Below are positions 22,501 to 33,783 of a stretch of DNA of 64,000 nt, one piece after another. The notes below the pieces were generated by a model, which was given only the letters and a program-made list of their open reading frames with translations, did not search any database and was not told where the DNA came from. Origin of the DNA: Cryptomeria japonica (lineage: Eukaryota > Streptophyta > Pinopsida > Cupressales > Cupressaceae); the NCBI RefSeq assembly GCF_030272615.1, contig NC_081413.1:558211136-558275135 (forward strand), read 5' to 3'. The first letter of the stretch is position 1. Each line of letters starts with the position of its first letter. The position numbers and the translations under genes were made by a program.

Positions 22501-22746
22501 AATTTTCGGACACTACCCTATTTCGTTGAAACCTACACACTACGAAATCTATTGTATGCGCTACACTTTGACCCCGACGCGCTAAAACGTAAAATCCACA
22601 TGACAAAAATAAAAACATGATAAAAAATGACAAAATAAAAAATCCAAAAAGGGTCAAAAAGGTTGACTTACCGGTGGTCCATACGCAACGGGCCTCTGAT
22701 ACCTCCGCACGCGCTTGAATTGATGAGAGGAATACATAATCGACAT
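19538..22746 (-). pseudogene. Antisense plant mobile domain (PMD) gene of E1, two exons
   Basis: Exon 1 is 22,746-22,672: ATG and 25 codons ending RRYQRPVAYGPP, then a GTAAGT donor. The intron is 21,560-22,671 (acceptor TTTTTACAG). Exon 2 starts at 21,559 with GAG. Exon 2 holds the PMD hallmark GLLTALAERWHSDTNTFHL, followed by MTVMPEDCYWILRIPVVG and DFIGGFLCP. An Asp/Gly-rich acidic linker (about 20,300-20,400) and a tail with AKEAEYYRTHY and GPPKQDPPGDPG follow, ending at 19,538. PMD proteins occur as host genes (the MAIN/MAIL1 family, gene silencing and development) and as transposon cargo. Several stops (for example TGA in the IN-GL segment near 21,418) break this copy. The gene lies antisense to pol, between integrase and 3' LTR. 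Confidence 0.85.
22120..22590 (-). repeat. TAGCGCAT octamer array inside the PMD-gene intron of E1
   Basis: Nine exact ATGCGCTA (TAGCGCAT on the minus strand) plus about a dozen variants (ATGTGCTA, AGGCGCTA, ACACGCTA, ATGCACTA) are spaced 15-30 bases apart. Spacers are short and often CCTA-rich. It lies wholly inside the antisense gene's intron and reads TAGCGCAT in that gene's direction. It is the same octamer as in the gag leader arrays. Confidence 0.88.
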
Positions 22747-23171
22747 GTTGACTTTTCTTCAAGTGTCACTTTCTCCAAAGTCAACAAGCACAAATGAAAC
22801 AAAAAGGAATCACTTTTTTCCTTTTATAGGGTAAATTGAAATTAGGGTTACGTGGAGGAACGTAAAAATTGCTCGTGGTGTCTCATACAACCCTACCAAA
22901 CATCATTATCGGGAGATGAATCAATTTATCACATTCAACATAGACCAAAATTTAAAATGCCTTTAAATTTATCCAAGTCAAATCAAATGTTCAAAATTTG
23001 TGATTCATCTCCTGAGGGGGCATTATCAACATCATTTAATCAAATCTAGGGCATCGGTTATCAAATTTGGGGCAAGACATGAAAATCTCAAAACGATATA
23101 AAAATTGATCATAACTAAATCATGACGACACATCATTTTCCTTAAATCAACATGTGCACACACGTCACTTC

Positions 23172-23185
23172 AAAGAGGGGCAAAA
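23172..23185 (+). other. Polypurine tract of E1
   Basis: AAAGAGGGGCAAAA directly precedes the TG that opens the 3' LTR. The same tract precedes the 3' LTRs of H (about 45,895) and E2 (reverse strand, about 30,291), showing that the three belong to one family group. It primes plus-strand DNA synthesis. Confidence 0.9.
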
Positions 23186-24650
23186 TGTAAACGTATAAAA
23201 ATGACCATATTCCTAAATGAATATTTTATGTTCATTTTATTCCCATTCCTCTATTTTAGTTAAATCTAATTTAATTAAAACATCCACATTCTTCTATTTA
23301 AATAAATAAATTATTCAATTTATTTACTTAAAATCACTTAAGCCCTTTTACATCATTTAATTGAATAAATCATTTATTTAATTAAATCCCTTCTTCTTAC
23401 TTTTTAATTAAATTTACATTTAATTAATAGTTTATCCCAAATTGAATAAATCTAAATTATTCAATTTCCCAAATTGCAATCAAATTGAAATAAAACAATT
23501 TATTTTAATTAATTCTATTTTCCCTCACCCACTTGCATTTTCCTACATCTCCCACTTGCATCCTAAACCCTATTCCTAATTTCTTCTAGAATCCATCTAA
23601 TCCTAATTAATTAACCCCAAACCCATCCATTATCCCTTTTCCCTAAGTTTGAGGAGGTCACTTCTCAAAATTGGAGTAAAGTCTTCAAAAGGCATTAAAG
23701 CCTTTATCCATTCAACAAGCTAACTTGTTGAATACCCCCAAATTTGGAAGGACTCTTACAAATTTGTCCCCAAAGTCTTCAAACCATTAATGGTTAACTA
23801 ACCCTTAGTGGCATGTTTAGAGACTTTTTGACTAACTTAACTCTCATCTAACCTAGGGGTCTCATCAAGCATTCATTGTTTTGACCATGGTTATCCCTTT
23901 AATCTTTGCACAAGAGTTTACCCCTTGGGTAAAAGCTTTATCCATTGGATAACCCTTACCTCCTAAGGTAACCATGAGGTCTTCTCAAGCATTTAATGCT
24001 TCTTTCATCTCCTCTCAAGTAGTCTTATGTTGACAATTGTCACCATTTCATTGGTGAAAATTGTAAACATGGATTGATAACTTTCAATCTTGACCCTTGA
24101 TTAACTCCTTCAATCTTGACCATCCATTGCCCTATTTTCACTATAAATAGAGCTCTCATTCCTCCATTTTAAGGATCCATGCAAGCTTTTAGTATCTCAT
24201 TTATGCTTAAATTTATCAATACATCTAGTTTCTCTTTGCAATAGGAATTAATCTAATAAGCATTTTAGACTATTTCCTTTATCATTAGCTTAAATCATTA
24301 ATTAGTATATCATGTTAGGATAGTATTTATACTAATCTTGTCATCTTATAATCTAGTTTATTGCATTTATAGAATCATGCATAGAAAGGATGTATTTCAT
24401 CATAAAGCAGTCTTAAGCATCCCTCGTTCTTGCATTCGTCATGCCTAAGCCACTTTGCTCAGTGATTTGAGAGCAAAGGCATTGGCTTAAGGGACCTTAT
24501 GAGATAGAGAACCATCGAACCAACCTTGGGAAGTTGAGTCATTCTTTATGACTCCATAACTTGCACCAAGAAGTCCTGTGGGTGTGTGGAAAAGCCTCTT
24601 TGAACCCATTTTTCATATTTTAAATTAAATCGACCTGCTTTTCCCACACA
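23186..24650 (+). repeat. 3' LTR of E1 (1,465 bases)
   Basis: Opens with TGTAAACG after the polypurine tract and ends with CCCACACA. Its last 656 bases align with window positions 1-656. It carries CTATAAATAG near 24,143. AT-rich U3 with ATTTAATTAA-type repeats. Confidence 0.93.
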
Positions 24651-25732
24651 CAATTTTAATCCAAAATAATAATATATTGATGATTTGTGCTAAATGTTCT
24701 CTCTAAAAATGACTATAAGGTAGCTGCATACAAGTTTTTAGGATCTAGATTATGAAAAAATGGGCTCTATTTATAGGAAAAATAGAGCAATGGATGGTTA
24801 AGATTGAGTAATCTCAACAAGGGTCAGGATTGAATGGTTTATGATCCATGTGAGGACTTTCAACCCAATCCCAGGATGACAAGTGTCAACATGAGATGGG
24901 TTGAGAGGAGAGGGAAGAAGCATTAAATGTTTGACATGACATGAGGGTGAACTTGGGAGGTAAGGTTAAGGTTTAGTTGAGTGAATAAATTCATTATTCA
25001 AAGAATAATGTTTTTATCCAATGGATAAACTCATGTGCAAGAGTTAGTGAGGATAACCATGGTCAAAACAATAAATGCTTGAGGAGACACATGGGTTACA
25101 TGAGGGTTGAGTTAGGGGTCAAAGTCCCTAACCATGTGGGTGAGTTGAGTTAACCATTAATGGTCATGTAAGAGCCATAAGTGGTTTGGAAGACTTTAGA
25201 GGTTAGGTTGTTGGGCACATAGAGCATTGAATGCTTTTCAAAGACTTTGGAGTCTTTGAGAAGTGACTCCAAGTTGCTTAGGAATGTGACAATAATTAAG
25301 GGATGGATTAAGATAATTAGGAAGGGGTTAGAAGAATCTAGAAGGGGATTAGGATTGCAAGTGGATTTGGTGGGTGAGGGAAAATAGGATTTTTATTAAA
25401 TAAAATTCATTTATTTCAACAAATAGGTGCAAGTTGCATTTTTAGGAGAATGCAAATGGGGGGATTTAATGATTTAAATAAATGTTTTATTTAATTTATT
25501 TAAAAGAGGAAAGGGGATTAAATTGAATAAATAGGATTTATTCATTTAATTGATTGTGAATTTAGTTTAATGAATTAATTAAAATAAATTGAATAATTTA
25601 TTTAATTAATAGGAGAATGTTTGAAGATGAATTAATTAAATGTTAATTTAATTAACTGATGGCTAGTGGATTTTTAATCAAATAAATAGAAAATATTCAT
25701 TTAATTAAAGTGGACAAATTTATGTGACTACA
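24651..25732 (-). repeat. Truncated LTR of a related Tat element, opposite strand
   Basis: On the minus strand the sequence starts TGTAGTCACATAAATTTG, is AT-rich, and then matches the E1 LTR in wording (CATTTAATGCTTCTT, TTGACA-TTGTCA, CAATCTTGACC-like, CTATAAATAGAGC). After the TATA box only about 130 bases remain, against about 500 in E1, so its far end is probably cut by the E1 insertion and continues left of the window. Its other edge abuts the middle of H's RT, so it probably sits as an LTR inserted in H. No internal region is visible here. Confidence 0.7.
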
Positions 25733-26228
25733 CAATCAAATAAGAATTGCCCATGAAGATCAAGAAAAGACAACATTCACCTATGCATGGGGTACTTATT
25801 GTTGGAATGTTATTCCATTTGGACTTAAGAATGCAAGAGTGACTTATCAAAGGGCTATGATGATAATTTTCCATCATATGATGCATACATTTATGGAAGA
25901 TTATGTAGATGATATACTTGCAAAATCTCATACAAGACAAGAACATTTGAACATTTTAAGCAAGATCTTTGATAGGCTGGAAATATATCAGTTGAGATTA
26001 AATCAAAAGAAATGTGCATTTGGAGTAATTGAAGTAGATCCTGAAAAGGTAAAAGCCATCATGGAGATGGAGTCACCTAGGAACATAAGTCAATTGTGAT
26101 CTTTACAAGGAAGATTGCAATCAATTAGAAGATGTGTCTCTCAATTAGCAGATAGATGTCATCCATTCACTCATCTTTTACATAAGAATGTTCCATTCAA
26201 GTGGGATTAGAAATGTGAAGAATCTTTT
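25733..26228 (+). pseudogene. Reverse transcriptase of element H, N-terminal half missing
   Basis: The frame starts abruptly at NQIRIAHEDQEKTTF, the part that follows GFSGY in E1, then VIPFGLKNARVTYQRAM, YVDD (25,902-25,913) and the thumb (LRLNQKKCAFG). The N-terminal RT, protease and gag of H must lie to the left beyond the inserted LTR and E1, outside the window. A TGA near 26,097 and a TAG near 26,208 break the frame. Confidence 0.88.
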
Positions 26229-27180
26229 ATGCAAATCAAAGAATATCTCATGAATCCTCCAGTACTGGTATCACCAATCAAAGGGAAAACATCATTGCTC
26301 TATATCTCGGCGATAAACGTATCATTAGGCGCTCTACTAGCTCAACATGATGAAGAAGCAAAAGAAAGAGCAGTATATTACATCAGTAGAACACTTGTCG
26401 GCTATGAACCGAATTATACATCAATAGAGAAGACATGTCTAGCAGTGGTATTTGCAACTCAGAAGTTGTGACAATATATGCTGACTCATTCTGTGAAGCT
26501 AATAGCGAAGGTAGATCCACTAAAGTATTCGCTAAACAAGTCAACTATGACAAGAAGATTAGCCAAATGGGTTATGATACTGAATGAATTTGATATAAAG
26601 TATGTTGATTGAAAAGTTATCAAAGGACAAGTCATTGTTGATCAATTAGCTGAAGCTCCTTTACAAAATAACATATCATTACACAGTTAATTTTTTGATG
26701 CAGACATTCTGACAGTAAGTACAAAATTTTGGGAATTGTACTTTGATGGTTCTTATACACAATATGGATCAGGCGCAGGAATTTATTCATCACACCTTAG
26801 GGACATACAATTTCAAAATCATATAGACTGCGGTTTCCATGCACAAACAATACTGCAAAATATGAAACATTATTTATTGGCTCAAAAGGGCTATTGAATG
26901 GACCATCAAGGAATTGCATGTTTATGGTGATTCATAGCTTATCACCAACCAAATAAATGATGATTATCAAACTAAGGATGACAAGCTTATGCGCTACAAA
27001 CAACTAGTAGAAGAGTTTAAAGAACACTTTGTAGGAATATCATTTACTCAAATCCCAAGAAATGAGAATAAAGAGGCAGATGCAATGGCTACAATAGCAT
27101 CTCTCTTACAGAATTGGGAGAATCAATAACATTATGAATTCCTTGTGGAAGATATCTTAACCCCTACCATTCAATCCTAG
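26229..27180 (+). pseudogene. RNase H and archaeal-type RNase H of element H
   Basis: The gypsy RNase H is clear (LLYISAINVSLGALLAQ, YYISRTLVGYEPNYTSIEKTCLAVVFATQKL) up to a stop near 26,470, then weak similarity continues. The second RNase H begins LYFDGSYTQYGSGAG at about 26,735, keeping the canonical DGS that E1 has lost. It then shifts frame and decays through several stops to about 27,120. Confidence 0.8.
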
Positions 27181-27289
27181 CATACCTACATGATTTGTCA
27201 TATATCATGAATCAGTCAATCCTTATACGGCCAAACCTATCAGTACTTAAAAGAGAATATCCTTCCTCCTGACCTATCCCACAATTAAA

Positions 27290-28479
27290 AAAGAAATTTT
27301 ATCCGTTAGTAATCCTACTATACTATTATTGATGATAACTTATAGAGGAGAAGTCTAAATGGTACTTTATTGAGATGTCTTGAACAAGAAGAATCTGAGA
27401 AATTTCTTAACGAAGTTCATGCAGGTATTTGTGGCACACACTCAAGTGGATTAACACTGGCTAAGAAACTTCTTCGTAAGGGTTATTATTGGCCTACTAT
27501 GGAAAGAGATTCATTCACATATGCCAAAAAATGCAAACAATGTCAAATCCATTGGAATCTCATTCACGCACCAATACAAGAATTGTATCCTATGGCCGAA
27601 TCATGGCCATTTTCTCAATGGGGCCTTGATTTGGTAGGAAAGATAAATCCTTCATCTTCTAATAGACATATGTTCATTCTGATTGCTACTAAATATTTCA
27701 CTAAATGGATTGAAGCAGTATCTCTGACAAAGGTGACATGAAAACAAATATCATCATTCATCTTGAATTATATAATCTATCGCTATGGAGTTCCTATGAC
27801 CATTATCACTGACAATGGGCGACCATTTAAGAATCAAGATGTGAAGGAACCATGTGAGTAATTTCATATCCAACATAGGTTTTCTACTCCGTATTATCCA
27901 AAAGGAAATGGTCAAGATGAGGCATCAAACAAAACTATCTTGAAAATCTCAAAAAAAACAATCAATGAAGTTGGAAAAGACTGGCACATTCAGCTAAATC
28001 CTGCTCTTTGGGCATACCAAACCAACATCCACACACCAACGGAGGAAACTCCTTATTGCTTAGTCTATGGATTAGAAGCCATATTACCAGTAGAAGTAGA
28101 GATACCTTCTCTACGAGTTTCCTTGAAAGGTCTTGTACCAGAGGAAGAACAACAAGTCTTTAGACTCCAAGAACTTGAACTGATCCAGAAACATCACCAA
28201 AATGCAACAAATCATTTGAAAGTGTATCAACAAAGAATGGCAATAAGTTATAATCACATAGTCAAGCCACACATTTTTTAGATTAGAGATATAGTTCTAA
28301 GGGAGAATCTAAGAAATTAGCAAGACCGATAAAAGAAAGGTAAATTTGAACCAAATTGGCTAGGACCTTTTGTTATAGTAGCAGCATATGGCTCAAGAGC
28401 ATACAAGTTATCTACCCCTGAAGGTGATTGGTTTGATGAACTTATCAATTCCATCCATCTCAAGAAATTCTATGCTTGA
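27290..28479 (+). pseudogene. Integrase of element H
   Basis: The order is HAGICGTHSSG ... CKQCQIHW (zinc-binding), GLDLVGK, a stop after VSLTKVT (near 27,740), ITDNGRPFKN, then NGQDEASNKT (the catalytic-Glu region), and the C-terminal segment to TGA at 28,477-28,479. About 123 and 113 codons on either side of the core are uninterrupted. It aligns collinearly with the E1 integrase. Confidence 0.88.
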
Positions 28480-29234
28480 GATATAAAGTCCTGGAAAAAA
28501 TCAATAAGAAGCATATAAAGTCCTACAGAAATCAGTAAAAATCAGAAAATCAAAAAATCCCTAAAAAAAAAGCATAAAACAGTTAAAAGAAATTTAAAAA
28601 AATAGAAAAAAAAAATGCAATAAATTTAGATGGTGAAAACCTGGTAAACAGGTGCTATCTAAAAAGTGAGTTCCTCCATCTATGAGATCACTTTGTGCAC
28701 CTATCCATATTATCTTTCATGTATGTTGCTCTGAACCATTTAGTATGCAACTTACCAACAGTTATCAATCTTTAACATACTTGTTGTAGTCATTGTCTTA
28801 GATCTTATCAGAATCAATCAATTTGCATTTGTATCCCGCCATGGTTTGGATCTTGATCATTATTCATACATCCATAATAAAGTTTTGTTTCTGCTGGGGG
28901 CAAAATCATAATTCCTTTTGCTAAGGTCATCTTTTGAATATTTGAAAATCCAAAACATTCCAAAAACTTAGAAAAACCAAAAACACCTAGGGTTTTAAAA
29001 CAACTAACAAGCGACAAAGCAACAAAGACCAAGGCATTTCATGACAACTGAATCGTGACACTCAGAAAATGAAGAATCAACCAACAAGTAATAAAGGATT
29101 ATCAAAGATGATTATATCAGTTAATGACCATTAAAACATGTGAATGACATACAAGATTCGGTGTTTATATCTTAATTTTATTGCTAATCATGTACTCTAT
29201 GCGACTCAAGGATGTCCATGACTAGAGAAGCTAT
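28480..29234 (+). other. Post-integrase spacer of H, up to the E2 insertion
   Basis: AT-rich sequence without a gene. GTGAAAACCTGGTAAACAGGTGC near 28,632 is shared with E1 and, reversed, with E2 at about 36,090-36,110. Positions 29,230-29,234 (GCTAT) are the target site duplicated by E2. H resumes at 41,439. Confidence 0.75.
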
Positions 29235-30290
29235 TGTGATGCTAAAAATGTTGTTAGTATAAGAGGCATACACATATAATGAGACAATATAATATAATTG
29301 AAAAGCTTAATTTCAAAACTAAATCAAAGATGCAAACCATAAGCCTTCCTTGAGATGTCCCATTTTCCTCTATTCTTGAGGACCTTGAAGGTGTTGGATT
29401 GATGGACTCTCAGCGGAGCAATGACCTCCATAATGACAACTCAAGAGTTGAGTAGCTATTTGATCATGATTGACTATGGAGATTATATGAAATGCATGAT
29501 TTAAGAAACTAGACTAACATGCTATGATAAATCCAAAAGCTAATTACTAGATAATTCAAATGCAAATTGCCTATAGTAATGATGCCTAAATTGATATGAG
29601 ATGGGATATTGCTCCAAAATGGGGGATATTTATAGGAATTCCAAGGCCAAAGCTGAGGTGGTAGGAATCGACGGTCCATATTTGATCTGAAGATATCAAG
29701 GGCCAAAATTGAGGAAGTTGGAAAAGAGGATGGAGGAAGAGACACTTGTCATCTCTGTGGTGACAAGTGTCAAGGAGCCTTGCTCATGAGAGGGCAAGTG
29801 TCCAAGGGAGGAGACGTGGCAAAAGTGCCATGTGTCTCAAGGAGAGAATATCCACACCATGGGAGGTTAGGATAAGGAGGTTAGAATGTGCAAGATAGGA
29901 TAGGGTTAGTTAGACCCAAGATTAGATTGAATGGGTTAAGTTAGGGGATGGTTAGGTTAGTTGGTTAAAGTTAGGAGCCATGTGCTCATTTGAATTTAAA
30001 AATTCAAATAATTGGAAAATGGTAATTAATCTCAACAAACTTGAGTTTGTTAATCTTAATTAGGGATTAGAAGAATTGATTAATATGGGAAGACATTAAT
30101 TAATTTAGAATTAATTAATCAAAGGGGGATATGAGATGAACTATATAAATAAATCATTTAGATTTATTTACAAATAGATGAATAGAGAAATTAATTAAAT
30201 TGCTTGTGAATTCAATTAATTGGGAAGGGGAATTAATTAAATAACTACGTATTTAATTAACTATCTTCAGACCATTTTTAGGTGTATACA
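29235..30290 (-). repeat. 3' LTR of E2 (1,056 bases)
   Basis: On the minus strand it runs TGTATACACCTAAAAATGG ... TTTAGCATCACA. The partner copy at 40,384 differs at only two bases in the first hundred or so that I compared. It is bordered by the polypurine tract inside and GCTAT outside. Confidence 0.95.
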
Positions 30291-30305
30291 TTTTGCCCCT
30301 CTTTG
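30291..30305 (-). other. Polypurine tract of E2
   Basis: In the E2 direction CAAAGAGGGGCAAAA touches the LTR start. It is identical in core to the tracts of E1 and H. Confidence 0.9.
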
Positions 30306-31167
30306 AAGTGATGTGTGACGACGCGTTGGTTCAAAGAAAACTTGATTGATGATGTTGTTGATATTGATTTTGATAGGATGTAGATTCGATCTTGATTTGA
30401 TGCGGATTTGGGTTCGATATGATATTGATTTGATTTGGAGATGATAAATCTCGATATGATGCCCCATATGCTGGTTGATAGATATCGATGCGAAGATGCC
30501 CCCTCAAGAGATGAATCGGATAATTTTCTAATGTTTTTGAATTTTTCGCGATTTTTTGATTTTTTAAAAAAATTTTGAAATTCTTTCGATTTTTAGATTT
30601 TTAATGATTTTCCGATTTTTAGAGTCAATCCGATTCATTTCCCAATAAGAAATTTGAAAATGCTGCCCTGCCAAACTAATTAGTTGATTGGATGATTAAA
30701 AATAAGTGGAATAAAATTCCCACTTAAATCCTCCATTATGAATTTAAAAAGGTGAATTCTTTTTTACCACTCCTCATTTGTGCACTGCAGTTTTTGGAAA
30801 AAATTTGCTCTGGAGAAAGGAAACGGTGATTCCGTACCACCAGCATAGGTTCGAGCAAGTTCAGCGATACGAGCGTCCTCCGACAGACAGTCCATCGATA
30901 CGTACTTCGAGAAAACCCAGCTTTGTTAATTTTTAGTTGATTTTTTAAAATTTTAGCTATTTGCATAAAAATCATTTTTTAGCGTTTTTGTCAAATGGGT
31001 TGGGAAACAAATTGTATTTTTCAGATGGGTTTTTCAATTTCCAAAAAGGGTTTTTCGGATTTTAAAAAAAAAAACCATTGTGCATCCCCCAAAAAAATAA
31101 ATTTATACATGCATTTTTTTTGCTAAAAAAAAAAACATTAATTTTTTTTTTCATTTTTTGAAATTTT

Positions 31168-31345
31168 GGCAGGAAGAGGGAAAGGCGGTGGTGGAGGCCC
31201 GACGCCACCACTGGTGTTGCGGGCGCCACCGCAGCCGCCGCCAACGCTGCAAGAGGCGTCGTCGGCACCATTGCAAGCACCACCAACGCTGTGGGAGGCG
31301 CTGCGGGCGGAGCCACCGGCCACGGGGGCCGCAGGGGGGAGGGTT
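31168..31345. other. GC-rich block inside the PMD intron of E2
   Basis: About 180 bases of very GC-rich, GCC/GGC-repeating sequence stand between poly-T/poly-A stretches in otherwise AT-rich DNA. Translations are Gly/Pro/Ala- or Arg/His-rich in every frame, so coding cannot be judged. It follows TTTTGGCAG and could be a cryptic exon, a captured gene fragment or a minisatellite. E1 and H have nothing like it in this intron. Confidence 0.6.
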
Positions 31346-31359
31346 AGAAAAAAATATAT

Positions 31360-31675
31360 ATATTATTTTTTTTATTTTTTCGATTTTTTTATTTTTTTTA
31401 ATTTTTCGATTTTGATGATTTTTCGATTTTGATGATTTTTTGACTTTTTGACTTTTCAATTTTGACGATTTTTGAGAAAATGATTTTTCGATTTTGATGA
31501 TTTTTTCAATTTTGACGATTTTTCATTTTTTTCGGTTTTGACGATTTTTCTGATTTTTTTATTTTTACGATTTTTCTGATTTTTTTTTTCGATTTTGATG
31601 ATTTTTCTGATTTTTTTTTTTTTGATTTTGACGATTTTTCTGATTTTTCAATTTTGACAATTTTTTAGAAAATGA
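31360..31675 (+). repeat. ATTTTTCGATTTTGACG-type array in the PMD intron of E2
   Basis: Units such as CGATTTTGATGATTTTT and GACGATTTTTCTGATTTTT recur about a dozen times. It is placed in the same intron as the TAGCGCAT array of E1 and the AAGCGCTA array of H, but the unit is different and much more T-rich. Confidence 0.75.
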
Positions 31676-33277
31676 TTTTATTGGTCAATTGGTTGATTTT
31701 GCTGTCAATTTGATTTGATTTTTAAATTTTTGATAGGGTAAGATTTGATTAGCTATCTAAATGATAAAATTAGATGCTTCTGATTGATAAATTTGATGAC
31801 CAATTCTGATTATCTCGATGCACGTGCGAGATGAGATAAGATTGATAATGACCTCATGATAGACGAGTGTCATTGATAGGGGCCCAATGAGATTTGATAA
31901 AAATCTCAATTGAGCAAAATAAACCGATAGATAGATTGATTTGCTAGATACATAAATCAAGAAACTGATATGATGAGATGATTTGATTGCAGGAGCACTT
32001 TACCATTCTTCAGTCTCGGGAGTGTTTCCCGAAGACATGGATGCTGATACCCCGCCTTAGCTAGGTGGAGCGAGACCACATTGGCAGGTGTGGTTTGTCT
32101 TCCCTCCTTGACATGCCCCGACCATTGATAAACTAGGGATTATTGACAGCTTTAGTAGAGCGTTGGCATAGTGAGCATAACACGTTCCATTTGCCAACAG
32201 GAGAGATTACGGTGACACCTAAGGATGTCTATCAGATTCTGCGTATCTCTGTGGTGGGTGATCTAGTATATTGTGATCTCAGCAAGCGCGGTGAGATAGA
32301 GGCACTTTGCAGAGTGTTTGAGGATGATGAGATAGGTGGGTATGATATTGCGTGGCAGGGGATGCTAGAGTTAGGATATGCCACATTACTGATTGTGCTT
32401 ACTGGATTTATTGGAGGCTTCCTTTGTCCTGATCACAAGTCAAAGGGATTATCTATTGGATGGGGTCATCTGCTTGAGTAGATGGTGACAAAGGGGACCC
32501 GCTTTGCATGGGAGTCATGTATGTTGGCGCATTTGTATCATGACTTACACCGAGTTGTGTTATCAACAAGGGTGACTGTGCTTCAGATATGGGTCTGGGA
32601 GCATCTACCTATCACACGACCATTGGCTGACAGAGATAGACCTGTAGGCAGGCCTTATGCTGAGGGGTATCTAGTTATTATTGTCCAGCAAAAGCTGGGC
32701 AAATTAGAGTATTGGCGATAGACCTTGGATGATTTAGATATTGTGATATGGAGACCATACAGGGATTGTGAGATTTGGCTTGAGGATGCAGTGGAGATGC
32801 CATATGTATTCATGACGCGATATCTGATTGGGTCGACACCCTATGTCATCGAACGATTCCTTTGTATGAGGGTGTTGAGACAGTATGGCAGGATACAGGG
32901 GATGCCACAGGGTACAACTCATTATGCTCGTCGAAGATTGGATGTGGCTACTTGGGGGCCTTCTATTTCATATGACCAGGCCTACGCAAAGTATCGATCA
33001 TTGGAGCCAGTTGATTGGGATTATCCTCCAGGCGTGATGGATAGCGGGATGACACATGAGTATGCCATGCACTGTACTGTACATAGGTTTCTGAGGCTAA
33101 CACGTCTAGATGAGCCTGAGCCAGTTTTTGATGAGGATGATGAGAGGCTATGACACAAAGCTCCTAGACGACGGCGGGATGGTGAGGGGAGAGATGATTG
33201 CGGAGATGGGGATGGATATGGAGGAGATGCAGGAGATCATGGTGCCAGAGATGATGAGGGAGGAGATGATGATGGGG

Positions 33278-33783
33278 TGTTAGGGTTTCAAGCAGATCTG
33301 AAGCAAATATGAACTAACAATCATATGCAGATTTGAATACAAATGATAAAGAAATAAAACAAAACATAGATAACACAGAGATTTAACGTGGTTCACCCAG
33401 AATGGGTTACGTCCACCATACACAGTCGTCCAATCTTTCTTATTATCTAGCAAAAATAGTACATCAACCTTACAATGCCTTAAGCATCCCAGCTGCTTAT
33501 AACATGCATTTTTAGGGCAAAAACAAAGTCGACCTTTTTAGGGTTTTATTACAATGTCAGTTTTCATCAACAAAAAAAAATACCCAAAAAAAAATTTCTC
33601 GAGGGCTCCCGCCCTCGAATCCCCCACTTTTCTCTGGGGCTGCCACCCCCAAACCCCTGCTCGAGGCTCGGCCCAGCCCCGGACCTCGGCAAGGATACAT
33701 GCTGAGTGTACAGTACTTTGTTGATCAGTTGCCACAATTTAACAATCTCCCACTTGGAGACTGATCAGGCTCCACACCTAACA
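33278..33783 (-). mobile_element. LTR-like insertion (506 bases) in the E2 PMD gene
   Basis: The ends are TGTTAGGG and CCTAACA, and TGGGG is present on both sides (33,273-33,277 and 33,784-33,788), proving a discrete insertion. On the minus strand a PPT-like AAGTGGGAGAT followed by TGTTAAATTG lies 39 bases inside. This looks like a copia-type LTR start with a short piece of adjoining internal sequence. It is probably a solo LTR or TRIM-like derivative. Plant copia-like wording (AACGTGGTTCACCC, ACAATCTCCCACTTGGAGAC) is present. Confidence 0.8.

Noticed and set aside
31151-31459. Arg/His/Ala-rich frames on both strands of the GC-rich block
   Set aside because: The block is open in several frames because it is GC-rich and repetitive; no frame is favoured.
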